A stretch of 28,927 nucleotides of DNA, from NCBI GenBank assembly GCA_947380655.1, contig CANCRX010000039.1, positions 1 through 28,927 of the forward strand. Direction: 5' to 3'. Both the position numbers and the translations under genes were made by a program. Numbering within the stretch: the first letter of the stretch is position 1; every line of letters starts with the position of its first letter. Positions 15,657-23,819 of the stretch are shown here, in pieces. The notes under the pieces were generated by a model that made no database searches, was not told the DNA's origin, and saw only the letters and a program-made list of their open reading frames with translations. The DNA is from Alcaligenaceae bacterium (GTDB lineage: Bacteria; Pseudomonadota; Gammaproteobacteria; Burkholderiales; Burkholderiaceae_B).

Positions 15657-17851
15657 GGCAATGGCGTTTTACCGTAGGGCTGCGGCAAGATCTGCCCCAG
15701 ACGCTGTTTTAAAGACTGGGGCTGACCGGTAAACATCGCCGCATAATACGTCGCATTAGACATGACGTTTTTAACGTAATCACGTGTCTCATTAAAAGGG
15801 ATCGTTTCGGCAAAAATCGCACCTTCGACCGGTCCGTTTAATTTAGAACGCCAGAGCATCGGACGACCAGGACCTGCGTTATAGCCTGCGCTGGCCAACA
15901 CCTGCGAACCGCCCACATCAGCCAGTACCATACCCAGGTAGCTGGTGCCAAGTTTTGTGTTGGTATCAAAATCATTGACATGCTGTGGCTTAAAATCTGT
16001 CAGGCCAATTTTTCCGGCAACCCAACGTGCAGTAGCCGGCATTAATTGCATCAGACCTGAAGCGCCAACAACAGACTTCGCATCCATAATGAATCGAGAC
16101 TCCTGACGGATCAACCCATAGACCCAGGCCGGATCCACATCAACCTGCCTGGCCTGCGCCGTGACCCGACCTTCAAAGGGCGCAATGTAGCGCTGGGAGA
16201 AATCAAACTCCTTCAAGGTTTTATCTGAGGTGTTCACCACACGGTCGTAGATATGCTCGTGGCGTGCCAGTTCTGCTGCAGCCATCAACTGGCGATCGGT
16301 CATCCCACGCAAGGCGAAATTCCACTCTGGCACGGCATCGCCCCGCCAGCCACGCTTGAACAGCGTGACGGCGCGTCGCAGACCAAGATTATTTCGCGCT
16401 TGTGCCATCTCCTGCTCAGACACCAGAGCGGGGGGGGCCGGCGTCACAATCGGACGGCCTAATTCTTCTGCAGAAAGTTGACCATAGAAATTAAATTGAT
16501 CGGCAATCTTTGCGTAAAGCGCCTGAGCTTCAACCGGGTGATTGGTGGCGGCCAGTGCGCGTGCGCGCCAGTAAATCCAGGCGGGATCACTGCGCTGCGC
16601 AGGCCCCATCTGATCGATCGACTGCCCAACCCAGACCCAATCTATTTTCGGCTGACGCAACGCAGCTCTGACACGCCAGGCGTAGTTATTTTCAGAAAGT
16701 CGGATCCCTGCGGTTTGACGATACCAATCATTCGCACGACTATCGAGGTTAAAGACAACCAGCAAGGCAAACTGACCATATACCCATTGAACTTTTTCTT
16801 TGGGTAGCTTGTCCGCCCAGGTCGTGCGCAGAGCATTTTCAGCGGCGCTCAGATCTTTACGTGCTAACACCGCGATCGCCATCGCAATGATTTCGTTGCC
16901 TGGCGCAGTGCGCGCACTGGTCTGCGACGCAAGCCATTTCTGTGGCTCACGCATCATCGCATCATAGGTCGCCAAGTCAGCTGAATCAAAAATATAAGCG
17001 GCCAGGCGTCGGGCATCGACAGGCTTGTTATTTTCGAGTGCATCCTGCATGAAAGGGATTAACTCTGCATTACCCAGCACTTTATCGGCGACCAACTGAT
17101 CAAATAATTTCCAGCAGGCAGCGACTGGCACAAAGATTTTTGTTGCCTCTACTGCGCTCGCACGTTGCCCGTTCATATGGCGAGCCTCAAGCTGTGCACA
17201 GGCAATCTGGCTATTACTGTTCTGGATAGGGCCAAGTTCGCGCACCGTCACAAAATCACCCGATCGCGCCGCCGCCAACAACCATTCGCCGCGAAGCTTG
17301 TCAGCCAGAAATGCACCCTCATTTTTTTGTAAAAAATCATTCAATTGCTGACGCGTGCTGTCCATGCCCGCTGAGCCCAACTGCGTGCGCAAAGACCAGT
17401 ATTCAGGATAGATCCCCAGCACATCGGCGCGCGCTTGTGGCACCAGCGCATTGAGCTGCGTCCACTGTTTGTTTTTCATCGCATCGCGCGCGACCGCGAC
17501 CGCGCGTGCCGCGGGTGTGGAGTCGGGTGCAGCGATCGACTCGCCTGGCTTGACATTCGTATTGGGCTGTACCGAGACAACGTTATTTGAGCGCGAGGAC
17601 AGCACCGGTGTGGCGATGTCCGGCATGCCATCCGGCAACGTCCTGCCTGTTGCTGCAGGGGTAACCGTTGACCCCGTGCCTTCTTTTACCGCGGTCAAGG
17701 TCGATGAAAGTGTACTTTGCTGTTCAAGCGTTCCGTCAGCCTTGAGCACGAAGCTTGACTGCGCACTGGCAGCGCCACCCAGCATTACGCTCAACAGCAT
17801 GCACGAGATAAGATTAATCAGGCGCAATGTTGTATGCGCATACATTTGCAT
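15653..17851 (-). CDS. slt: Soluble lytic murein transglycosylase
   Basis: A 732-residue periplasmic enzyme that cleaves glycan strands with formation of anhydromuramic ends. The N-terminus has a signal peptide ending GGAASAQS. A long alpha-helical superhelical region fills the middle, and the C-terminal SLT domain carries the catalytic glutamate in RQESRF (Glu584 in this numbering), GLMQLMPATA and AGYNAGPGR. The frame is open back to 17923, with ATGs at 17902, 17872, 17851 and 17845. I chose 17851 because it gives a normal-length signal peptide, but no start has a good ribosome binding site. It overlaps cca by 4 bases. It is divergent from the cyclo-ligase gene. Confidence 0.92.
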   Translation of the reverse strand: MQMYAHTTLRLINLISCMLLSVMLGGAASAQSSFVLKADGTLEQQSTLSSTLTAVKEGTGSTVTPAATGRTLPDGMPDIATPVLSSRSNNVVSVQPNTNVKPGESIAAPDSTPAARAVAVARDAMKNKQWTQLNALVPQARADVLGIYPEYWSLRTQLGSAGMDSTRQQLNDFLQKNEGAFLADKLRGEWLLAAARSGDFVTVRELGPIQNSNSQIACAQLEARHMNGQRASAVEATKIFVPVAACWKLFDQLVADKVLGNAELIPFMQDALENNKPVDARRLAAYIFDSADLATYDAMMREPQKWLASQTSARTAPGNEIIAMAIAVLARKDLSAAENALRTTWADKLPKEKVQWVYGQFALLVVFNLDSRANDWYRQTAGIRLSENNYAWRVRAALRQPKIDWVWVGQSIDQMGPAQRSDPAWIYWRARALAATNHPVEAQALYAKIADQFNFYGQLSAEELGRPIVTPAPPALVSEQEMAQARNNLGLRRAVTLFKRGWRGDAVPEWNFALRGMTDRQLMAAAELARHEHIYDRVVNTSDKTLKEFDFSQRYIAPFEGRVTAQARQVDVDPAWVYGLIRQESRFIMDAKSVVGASGLMQLMPATARWVAGKIGLTDFKPQHVNDFDTNTKLGTSYLGMVLADVGGSQVLASAGYNAGPGRPMLWRSKLNGPVEGAIFAETIPFNETRDYVKNVMSNATYYAAMFTGQPQSLKQRLGQILPQPYGKTPLP

Positions 17852-17944
17852 GCGCAGTAGCGCACAGGGCATAAATTTCTGATACTTTGTTCTTACGTGC
17901 ATTAAAAACGCCCATCCCCACATCCGTCAGCACCGTTGCGACAT

Positions 17945-18562
17945 ATGTTAAAGAATAACGCAGAGCAGATCCGAATGTCCTTGCGCACCGCACGCAAGGC
18001 GATGACTGATGCGCAACGGGTTGAGCAAAGTCAATTGCTATGCGAAAAACTCTCGCAATGGCTACCCGGGCTAGATGGGAAACCGACGCATTCACGGATC
18101 GTCGCCGCCTTTTGGCCGTTAGCGGACGAACCAGACATTACGCCCGTCTTGCATGCTCTCAATCAGGTGGGGCATATCGTTGCATTACCGGTCGTAGCGA
18201 CTCGGTCTGCACCGCTTGAGTTTCATCGCTGGCAACCCGACTTACCGATGACGCAGGGCAATTTCGGCGTCATGGAGCCCGCGCGCACCCAGCCCTTACA
18301 GCCGGATATTTTGTTGATCCCCACCCTTGGATTTACCTCTCAGGGAGACCGTCTTGGGTATGGCGGCGGCTACTACGACCGAACCTTAAGCGCCATGCAT
18401 GCACAACAGCACACCCCATTGACTATTGGTATTGCGTGGTCAGAAGCCTTGCTCAGTCACAGGCACCCGGACTACTCGCCTCAAACACATGACGTCCCCC
18501 TGCAGGCGATCCTCAGTGCGCAAGGATGGAGCCCAGCCAAACCAGACATTACTCTGGGTTGA
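17945..18562 (+). CDS. fau: 5-formyltetrahydrofolate cyclo-ligase
   Basis: A 205-residue ATP-dependent enzyme that converts 5-formyl-THF to 5,10-methenyl-THF, recovering a storage or inhibitory folate. The diagnostic motif GFTSQGDRLGYGGGYYDRTL is complete, and the N-terminal RTARKAMTDAQR helix is typical. I chose the ATG at 17945; the ATG at 17975 (MSLRTARK) is also reasonable, and the open frame to a TTG at 17936 is less likely. In many proteobacteria 6S RNA lies beside this gene. I looked in both flanks and saw no convincing candidate. It is divergent from slt. Confidence 0.93.
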   Translation: MLKNNAEQIRMSLRTARKAMTDAQRVEQSQLLCEKLSQWLPGLDGKPTHSRIVAAFWPLADEPDITPVLHALNQVGHIVALPVVATRSAPLEFHRWQPDLPMTQGNFGVMEPARTQPLQPDILLIPTLGFTSQGDRLGYGGGYYDRTLSAMHAQQHTPLTIGIAWSEALLSHRHPDYSPQTHDVPLQAILSAQGWSPAKPDITLG

Positions 18563-18757
18563 TGCCGAATCGCGATTAAACGATAAGCTTTCTGCGCAAT
18601 TTGAGAAAAATCAACGCTGATAGGGGTGTTTTACGTTTATTTATCCCCTTCATCGCGTATCAAAGTTATCATTACGCTTTTATGACACACGCTCTCGCAA
18701 GCTAATGCGCGAGCAAAAGTGCGACACAGCATTTTTTGAATTTTCCAGGAGATAAAG

Positions 18758-19747
18758 ATGACTTTTGCTCAATCCTTGCGTGGCATGCTGGTGGGTGCAA
18801 GCTTGCTGACAACCATGCTCACTGGCTCAGCAATTGCTCAGAGCTACCCTTCAAAACCTATTTCGCTGGTTGTACCTTTTGCGGCAGGAGGGCCGACTGA
18901 CGTTTTGGCTCGCACCCTCGCGGCCTCAATGACCAAAAGTCTGGGGCAAACGGTTGTAGTTGAAAACCGCCTCGGCGCTGGCGGTACCGTGGCAGCAGGC
19001 GTCGTCGCAAAAGCCGCACCCGATGGCTATACCTTTCTGATTCATCACAACGGCATGGCAACAGCCCCCACGCTTTATCGCAAACTTCCTTTTGATGTGC
19101 TGACGGATTTCAGCTATGTCAGCCTGTTGGCCGATGTGCCCATGACATTGTTGGGTAGCAAAAAATTCCCGCCTAACAATATGCCTGAATTCATCAAATA
19201 CGCCAAAGAAAATGGCGACAAAATTAATCTCGCCAATGCAGGATTAGGTGCAGTGTCCCAGCTCTGTGGCACCCTGCTTCAGCAGGCGTTGGGCACAGGA
19301 TTCACTGCGATTCCTTACTCTGGCACAGGCCCAGCCATGACAGCCCTGCTTGGCGGGCAACTCGATGTGCTGTGCGATCAAACTACGCAGACTCTGCCGC
19401 AAATCAAAGCCGACAAAGTCAAACTGTACGGCGTCACAACCAAAGACCGTCTTGCCTCATTACCCGATGCGCCAACACTGGCTGAGAGTGGCCTGAAGGG
19501 CTTTGAAATCGTCGTCTGGCACGGTATTTATGCTCCAAAAGGCACACCACCAGAGGTGATTGCACGCTTTAATCAAGCGGTGAAAGAGGCGTTGAAAGAT
19601 CCTGCTGTTGTTCAAAAAATCCAGGACCTGGGCGCGGTTATCGTTCCTGAATCGGAACAGAATCCTGCTGCACTCCAAGCCTGGCTGAAATCTGAGATTG
19701 CTAAATGGGGCCCATTGCTTAAGGCCGCAGGTCAGTACGCAGATTAA
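18758..19747 (+). CDS. Tripartite tricarboxylate transporter (Bug-type) periplasmic receptor
   Basis: A 329-residue secreted binding protein with a signal peptide ending GSAIAQS, then YPSKPISLVVPFAAGGPTDV, APDGYTFL and YSGTGPAMTALLGGQLDVL, all typical of Bug receptors. The ribosome binding site is strong (AGGAGATAAAG, 18747-18757). It stands alone: about 195 bases separate it from the cyclo-ligase gene and a strong terminator follows, so it is a single-gene unit without permease genes. It contains two cysteines (LCGTLL and LCDQT), which could form a disulfide in the periplasm. The ligand is unknown. Confidence 0.93.
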   Translation: MTFAQSLRGMLVGASLLTTMLTGSAIAQSYPSKPISLVVPFAAGGPTDVLARTLAASMTKSLGQTVVVENRLGAGGTVAAGVVAKAAPDGYTFLIHHNGMATAPTLYRKLPFDVLTDFSYVSLLADVPMTLLGSKKFPPNNMPEFIKYAKENGDKINLANAGLGAVSQLCGTLLQQALGTGFTAIPYSGTGPAMTALLGGQLDVLCDQTTQTLPQIKADKVKLYGVTTKDRLASLPDAPTLAESGLKGFEIVVWHGIYAPKGTPPEVIARFNQAVKEALKDPAVVQKIQDLGAVIVPESEQNPAALQAWLKSEIAKWGPLLKAAGQYAD

Positions 19748-19762
19748 ATCTTCAGTGCTGCA

Positions 19763-19805
19763 CACGTAAAAAAGGGAACTCTTCATGAGTTCCCTTTTTT
19801 ACGTG
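19763..19805. terminator. Strong bidirectional rho-independent terminator
   Basis: A perfect 19-bp inverted repeat (19763-19781 with 19787-19805) around the loop TTCAT, with GGGAACTC/GAGTTCCC at the core and A6/T6 runs flanking it. It ends the Bug receptor gene on the plus strand and the ahcY-metF unit on the minus strand. Confidence 0.93.
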
Positions 19806-19879
19806 TCTTCTTACTTGTCTTTTTACTTGCCTGCTGACGATCGAGTTTAAAGCTGCGGCGAATGTATCTCCACGGCTAC

Positions 19880-20728
19880 TTACGATTCAAACAAACCACG
19901 CCAGATCGCAAGCGTTGCTTCAGCGTTATTTAACGTATAAAAGTGTAAACCTGGCACATCATTATCCAAGAGTGTCTGACAAAGATCCGTCACAACATCC
20001 GCACCAAAGGCCCGGATTGACTCTTTATCATCACCCATTTCAGCAAGACGTAAACGAATCCAGCGGGGTACTTCAGCACCACACATTTCTGAAAAACGCA
20101 TGAGCTGGTTGTGATTGGTGATTGGCATAATGCCGGGCACGATCGGGATTGTGACGCCGCGGGCCTGCGCACGATCAACAAAATCAAAATACGCATCTGC
20201 ATTAAAGAAATACTGGGTAATCGCACTATTGGCACCAGCCTGAACTTTACGAACAAAATTATTCATATCCTGCTCGGGACCAGCCGCCTGAGGGTGCATT
20301 TCAGGGTATGCAGCCACCTCAATATGAAACCAGTCATCCGTTTCGCGGCGAATGAACTCCACCAGATCATTGGCGTGTCGCAAAGCGCCGGCAGCATCGG
20401 CCCCCATGCCGGAAGGCATATCACCCCGTAGGGCAACGATGCGGCGAACGCCTTCTTCACGATAGCGCTGCAACAACACTCTCAGATCCTCGTGCGATGC
20501 GCCGATACACGACAAATGCGGTGCAGCATCACACCCTAAATCACGCATCATGCGAACGGTATCGAGTGTGCCTTCACGTGTTGATCCACCCGCACCAAAC
20601 GTAACGCTCACGTAGTGCGGTTCAATCACCAGCATTTGTTTGGCCCCCTCAATGAGGCGCGCACTCGCAGCCTCGTCGCGGGGGGGGAAAAACTCCAGGC
20701 TAAAAGCCGGGCCAGCTTGAGATGTCAT
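19880..20728 (-). CDS. metF: 5,10-methylenetetrahydrofolate reductase
   Basis: A 282-residue FAD enzyme that makes 5-methyl-THF, the methyl donor for methionine synthesis. The N-terminal FSLEFFPPRDE carries the catalytic glutamate (Glu12, equal to Glu28 of E. coli), followed by SVTFGAGGST and the FAD-binding ALRGDMP segment. The frame continues upstream to 20797, but I chose the ATG at 20728 because it gives the normal N-terminus and overlaps the stop of the membrane-protein gene by 4 bases. As the last gene of the ahcY unit, it should respond to the same SAH riboswitch. Confidence 0.95.
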   Translation of the reverse strand: MTSQAGPAFSLEFFPPRDEAASARLIEGAKQMLVIEPHYVSVTFGAGGSTREGTLDTVRMMRDLGCDAAPHLSCIGASHEDLRVLLQRYREEGVRRIVALRGDMPSGMGADAAGALRHANDLVEFIRRETDDWFHIEVAAYPEMHPQAAGPEQDMNNFVRKVQAGANSAITQYFFNADAYFDFVDRAQARGVTIPIVPGIMPITNHNQLMRFSEMCGAEVPRWIRLRLAEMGDDKESIRAFGADVVTDLCQTLLDNDVPGLHFYTLNNAEATLAIWRGLFES

Positions 20729-21063
20729 TTGGTAATCAGATTCGTCAAAAAGCCCGAGAGCAGGCTGTAAACAAGAGCGCCAATCACAGCCCACCAAAAA
20801 CCATTGACTTTGAAACCCGTCAGCATGGATCCGACAAACCAGAACAGCAAGGCATTAATCACAAACAGGAATAGACCGAGTGTGACAATCGTGATGGGGA
20901 GCGTGAGCAGAATGAGTACAGGCTTGACCAGCATATTGACCAGGCCGAGAATCAGCGCAGCCCACATGGCAGAACCAAAACTTGCCACCGTGATACCTGG
21001 GAGCAAATACGCAACCGCCAACAGCGCTACAGCATTCAAAATCCAGACGAGCAGCAAAGTCAT
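20725..21063 (-). CDS. Phage-holin family 4 / YvlD-like membrane protein
   Basis: A 112-residue, four-helix membrane protein of the Phage_holin_4_2 family (YvlD-like). It shows LLPGITVASFGSAMWAALILG and LVNMLVKPVLILLTLPITIVTLGLFLF, the two most conserved parts. The holin name is historical; there is no phage context. Its function is unknown. GGAGATC precedes the ATG. It lies between ahcY and metF and overlaps metF by 4 bases, so it is made together with two enzymes of the methyl cycle. Confidence 0.88.
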   Translation of the reverse strand: MTLLLVWILNAVALLAVAYLLPGITVASFGSAMWAALILGLVNMLVKPVLILLTLPITIVTLGLFLFVINALLFWFVGSMLTGFKVNGFWWAVIGALVYSLLSGFLTNLITK

Positions 21064-21085
21064 AGTGATCTCCGATAAACATTAT

Positions 21086-21117
21086 GGTGTCCCGACAGAA
21101 AATCTGCCGGGATCACC
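21086..21117 (-). promoter_or_regulatory. Intercistronic hairpin between ahcY and the membrane-protein gene
   Basis: A nearly perfect stem: GGTG with CACC, CCCG with CGGG and CAGA with TCTG, closing on an AAA loop, with one mismatch and one bulge. No T-run follows in the minus direction. ahcY ends just downstream on the plus coordinate scale, so in the transcript this structure lies after the ahcY stop and before the YvlD-like gene. It may set relative expression by processing or by partial termination. Confidence 0.5.
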
Positions 21118-21140
21118 ACCTCACAATAGCCGATATTAGA

Positions 21141-22556
21141 TCAATAGCGGTATGTGTCAGCCTTGAAAGGACCTTCCTGTTTGACACTGATGTAGGCGGC
21201 CTGTTGTGGCGTCAGTGTCGAGAGGTTGGCACCAATCTTTTTCAGGTGCAGACGTGCAACTTTTTCATCCAGATGCTTAGGCAACACATAAACCTGACCA
21301 GAGGTGTAGTCCTGATTGCGCGAGAACAACTCGATCTGCGCCATCGTCTGGTTGGTGAATGACGAAGACATCACAAATGATGGGTGACCGGTACCGCAGC
21401 CCAGATTAACCAGGCGACCTTTGGCCAGCAGAATGATGCGCTTGCCATCCGGGAAAATCACGTGATCGACCTGGGGTTTGATTTCTTCCCACTGCAGATC
21501 TTCGATGCCAGCCACATCGATTTCATTATCGAAGTGACCGATATTGCAAACGATCGCCTGGTCTTTCATGCGGTCCATGTGGGCGCGTGTAATGACGTTG
21601 TAGTTACCAGTCGCGGTCACGAAGATGTCGGCTTTGTCAGCGGCTTCTTCCATGGTGACCACTTTGTAGCCTTCCATTGCTGCCTGGAGTGCGCAGATTG
21701 GATCGATTTCTGTCACCCAGACCTGGGCGCGCAAAGCAGCCATCGCCTGAGCGGAGCCCTTACCCACGTCGCCGTAACCAGCGATCACAGCGATCTTGCC
21801 TGCGATCATGACATCGGTTGCGCGCTTCACGGCATCAACCAGTGATTCGCGGCAGCCATACAGGTTGTCGAATTTCGACTTGGTCACGGAGTCGTTGACG
21901 TTGATCGCAGCAAACGCGAGCTCGCCTTTTTTGGACATGTTGTACAAGCGCAGCACGCCTGTGGTGGTTTCCTCAGTCACGCCCTTGATCTGGGCCAAAC
22001 GCGTGGAGTACCACTTTGGATCACGCTTAATCGTGGCTTTAATCGCGCTGAAAAGAATGACTTCTTCTTCTGAGGTTGGATTATTCAGGACTGACAGATC
22101 TGTCTCAGCCTTGGTACCCAGATGCAACAGCAGTGTTGCATCGCCGCCGTCATCCAGAATCATGTTGGCCTGGTGTTCACCTGGCCATTCAAAAATTTTG
22201 TGGGTGTATTCCCAATATTCAACCAGTGACTCGCCTTTTTTGGCGAAAACAGGCGTACCCACCGCAGCGATTGCAGCAGCAGCGTGATCCTGGGTTGAGA
22301 AAATATTGCATGAGGCCCAGCGGACTTCGGCACCCAGTGCCTGCAGTGTCTCGATCAGCACAGCAGTCTGGATCGTCATGTGCAACGAACCCGTGATGCG
22401 AGCGCCTTTCAGTGGCTTGGTTTTTGAGAACTCTTCGCGCGTGGCCATCAGACCAGGCATTTCGGTTTCAGCGATCTGGATTTCGCGACGGCCCCAATCG
22501 GCGAGTGCGATATCAGTAATGATGTAGTCGGTAAATTTATCTGTAACAGCGTTCAT
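21141..22556 (-). CDS. ahcY: S-adenosylhomocysteine hydrolase
   Basis: A 471-residue NAD-dependent enzyme that splits S-adenosylhomocysteine into adenosine and homocysteine, relieving product inhibition of methyltransferases. The NAD-binding loop GYGDVGKG (260-267), the substrate-binding GSLHMTIQTAVLIETL segment and the C-terminal lysine/tyrosine end (KADTYRY) are intact. The 40-residue insertion of long bacterial AhcY proteins (around WYSTRLAQIKGVTEET) is present. I chose the ATG at 22556 (MNAVTDKF). An SAH riboswitch lies in its 5' UTR, and it is followed by the YvlD-like gene and metF. Confidence 0.97.
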   Translation of the reverse strand: MNAVTDKFTDYIITDIALADWGRREIQIAETEMPGLMATREEFSKTKPLKGARITGSLHMTIQTAVLIETLQALGAEVRWASCNIFSTQDHAAAAIAAVGTPVFAKKGESLVEYWEYTHKIFEWPGEHQANMILDDGGDATLLLHLGTKAETDLSVLNNPTSEEEVILFSAIKATIKRDPKWYSTRLAQIKGVTEETTTGVLRLYNMSKKGELAFAAINVNDSVTKSKFDNLYGCRESLVDAVKRATDVMIAGKIAVIAGYGDVGKGSAQAMAALRAQVWVTEIDPICALQAAMEGYKVVTMEEAADKADIFVTATGNYNVITRAHMDRMKDQAIVCNIGHFDNEIDVAGIEDLQWEEIKPQVDHVIFPDGKRIILLAKGRLVNLGCGTGHPSFVMSSSFTNQTMAQIELFSRNQDYTSGQVYVLPKHLDEKVARLHLKKIGANLSTLTPQQAAYISVKQEGPFKADTYRY

Positions 22557-22655
22557 GGCTTGGTAGGCTCCGTAAGGCCTGCAAAGCATGGGAAGGGCTG
22601 TGTCTGGATGCTGCGTTTACACACCACCACAACCGCTGCTTTTGCAGGATTGGGT
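22557..22655 (-). promoter_or_regulatory. Expression platform of the SAH riboswitch
   Basis: In the RNA, CCTGCAAAAGCA (plus 22637-22648) can pair with TGCTTTGCAGG (plus 22578-22588), 11 bp with one bulged A. It ends 6 bases before the GGAG ribosome binding site (22568-22571), which is 11 bases from the ATG. No T-run is present, so control is more likely at ribosome access than at termination. Confidence 0.5.
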
Positions 22656-22755
22656 GAGCGCCGTTAAGGCCGGGGGATACCGGCGGTAACGTTAAAGCTT
22701 TTGAGCCTGGCGGCAGGTTTACACCAATACCGTCGCAACGCTCCTCAAAAGCGCT
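22656..22755 (-). ncRNA. SAH riboswitch aptamer (5' UTR of ahcY)
   Basis: Read on the minus strand, the RNA has GCTTTTGAG (22752 to 22744) pairing with CTCAAAAGC (22705 to 22697) as P1, followed by the core GAGCGTTGCGACGG, and CCGCCAGGCTC on the 3' side. The tail AACGGCGCTCACC (22660 region) closes the pseudoknot: GAGCG (22739-22743) pairs with CGCTC (22656-22660). These are the hallmark sequences and topology of the SAH riboswitch class known upstream of ahcY in proteobacteria. It is an ON switch in described cases. About 100 bases of expression platform follow before the ATG. Confidence 0.93.
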
Positions 22756-22758
22756 GTC

Positions 22759-22764
22759 ATTGTA
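22759..22764 (-). promoter_or_regulatory. -10 element of the ahcY promoter
   Basis: TACAAT on the minus strand. Transcription would start near 22752-22754, at the first base of aptamer stem P1, so the riboswitch begins essentially at the 5' end of the mRNA. The -35 is weak (AGCATT at 17-bp spacing). Confidence 0.55.
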
Positions 22765-22829
22765 ACCTGATATCCGACAACAATGCTAGGGTTTATACCA
22801 AGCACCATTTAAGGTGCCTGGTCAGCGTT

Positions 22830-23636
22830 TCAGGCTGGACGCGCTTTGGGCGGCTGGTGCAAGGCCATGATGTCATTGGCAGGTTCACCCCAGAAGGGGT
22901 AAATCTTTCTGACCAAAGGATCGTGCCCGGGAACCAGGTGATCGGCCGAGTCGGCGAGATTGCGCAATGTATCGTAGCCTGCGAGCATTTCGCCCAGATG
23001 AAACACGATCGGGAATGGCGAAGGTTTTTCCATGTTTTCGTAATAATGACTGGCATCCGAGGTCAGAACCACCCAACCACGTGCGGTATGGACACGCACC
23101 GACTGCAGCCCTTTAGTGTGGCCACCAATTTTGACCAGCTCAATACCGGGCGCCAGGGTATGGGCACCATCATAAAAAGACACGCGATCCGCATAGACAC
23201 GGCGAACCAGATCGACTACATCCTCAACGTCATAGGCATGTCTGAACAGTCCCTGACACATATGACGACCACAGGCATAGTTGACTTCGTCTTCCTGAAT
23301 ATGAAAACGCGCACGCGGGAGCAGATCGATGTTGCCAGCATGGTCATAGTGCAAATGCGTCAACACGACATCGTCAACCTGCTCGGGCGCAATCCCCAGC
23401 AGAGACAGCGAGCCAATCGGGCAGCGTATTAACGTGCGACCACGCTCAGCAGCCTGTCTGGCGTTGAATCCGGTATCGACCAGCACCACCCGATCCGCAT
23501 TGCGGATCACCCAAACGAAATAGTCCATCGGCATCGGCTCGTCATGGGGATCGTGCGTAATGAAATTATCGCGGCGCGTGCGCTTATCCATCGTTGCGTA
23601 GCGCAGGGCAAACACTTCGTATTCAGGCAATTTCAT
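22830..23636 (-). CDS. Metallo-beta-lactamase-fold hydrolase, AHL-lactonase-like
   Basis: A 268-residue binuclear-zinc hydrolase. Metal ligands seen are HLHYDH (94-99), the histidine in KIGGHTKGLQ, the aspartate in LTSDASHYYE and the final histidine in LVPGHDP. This HxHxDH-H-D-H pattern and the VLVDTGF strand fit the N-acyl-homoserine lactonase group and related lactonases. The natural substrate is not provable from sequence: quorum-signal lactones or other lactones are both possible, and no luxI/luxR is nearby. The ATG at 23636 is preceded by GGAGG at good spacing and beats the longer frame to 23663. It is divergent from the decarboxylase-like gene, whose family also handles lactones in aromatic breakdown. 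Confidence 0.88.
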   Translation of the reverse strand: MKLPEYEVFALRYATMDKRTRRDNFITHDPHDEPMPMDYFVWVIRNADRVVLVDTGFNARQAAERGRTLIRCPIGSLSLLGIAPEQVDDVVLTHLHYDHAGNIDLLPRARFHIQEDEVNYACGRHMCQGLFRHAYDVEDVVDLVRRVYADRVSFYDGAHTLAPGIELVKIGGHTKGLQSVRVHTARGWVVLTSDASHYYENMEKPSPFPIVFHLGEMLAGYDTLRNLADSADHLVPGHDPLVRKIYPFWGEPANDIMALHQPPKARPA

Positions 23637-23700
23637 CAAGCCTCCAGAGTTAATTTTTATCACTGTTTATGGACTCATTTTGGTCGTGTGCGTGACGCCC

Positions 23701-23732
23701 TGTCAAGCCCTGCCGTGACAATCAACTTGACA
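23701..23732. promoter_or_regulatory. Repeated TGTCA/TGACA half-sites over a promoter
   Basis: TGTCA (23701-23705), TGACA (23716-23720) and TGACA (23728-23732) lie in the divergent gap. TGTCAAG (23701-23707) is the exact complement of CTTGACA (23726-23732), and that second arm contains the -35 element. This could be an operator for an unseen regulator. No matching regulator gene is adjacent. Confidence 0.35.
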
Positions 23733-23756
23733 CAGGTAAAGCCGCACGCACACAAT
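23727..23756 (+). promoter_or_regulatory. Probable sigma-70 promoter of the decarboxylase-like gene
   Basis: A consensus -35 TTGACA (23727-23732) and a -10-like CACAAT (23751-23756) are 18 bases apart. Transcription would start near 23763, about 57 bases before the ATG at 23820. Confidence 0.5.
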
Positions 23757-23819
23757 CAAAGATTGACTCGAGCATTCGACTCATTTTCATCCATACCAAC
23801 AACACCCTTGGAGCAAAAC

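Noticed and set aside
18563..18757. Possible 6S RNA near the cyclo-ligase gene
   Set aside because: 6S RNA is often linked to this gene, but neither flank shows a long interrupted stem with a large central bubble; only a small GCTC-CGC/GCG-CGAGC hairpin is seen.
20725..21063. Prophage remnant suggested by the holin family name
   Set aside because: No other phage genes, and the gene is embedded in the ahcY-metF operon; the family is a common chromosomal membrane protein.
21384..22287. Plus-strand open frames opposite ahcY
   Set aside because: Antisense shadows of ahcY with no family features and no start signals.
22701..23432. 243-residue plus-strand frame
   Set aside because: It runs through the SAH riboswitch promoter region and the whole lactonase-like gene in antisense, with no domain recognised.
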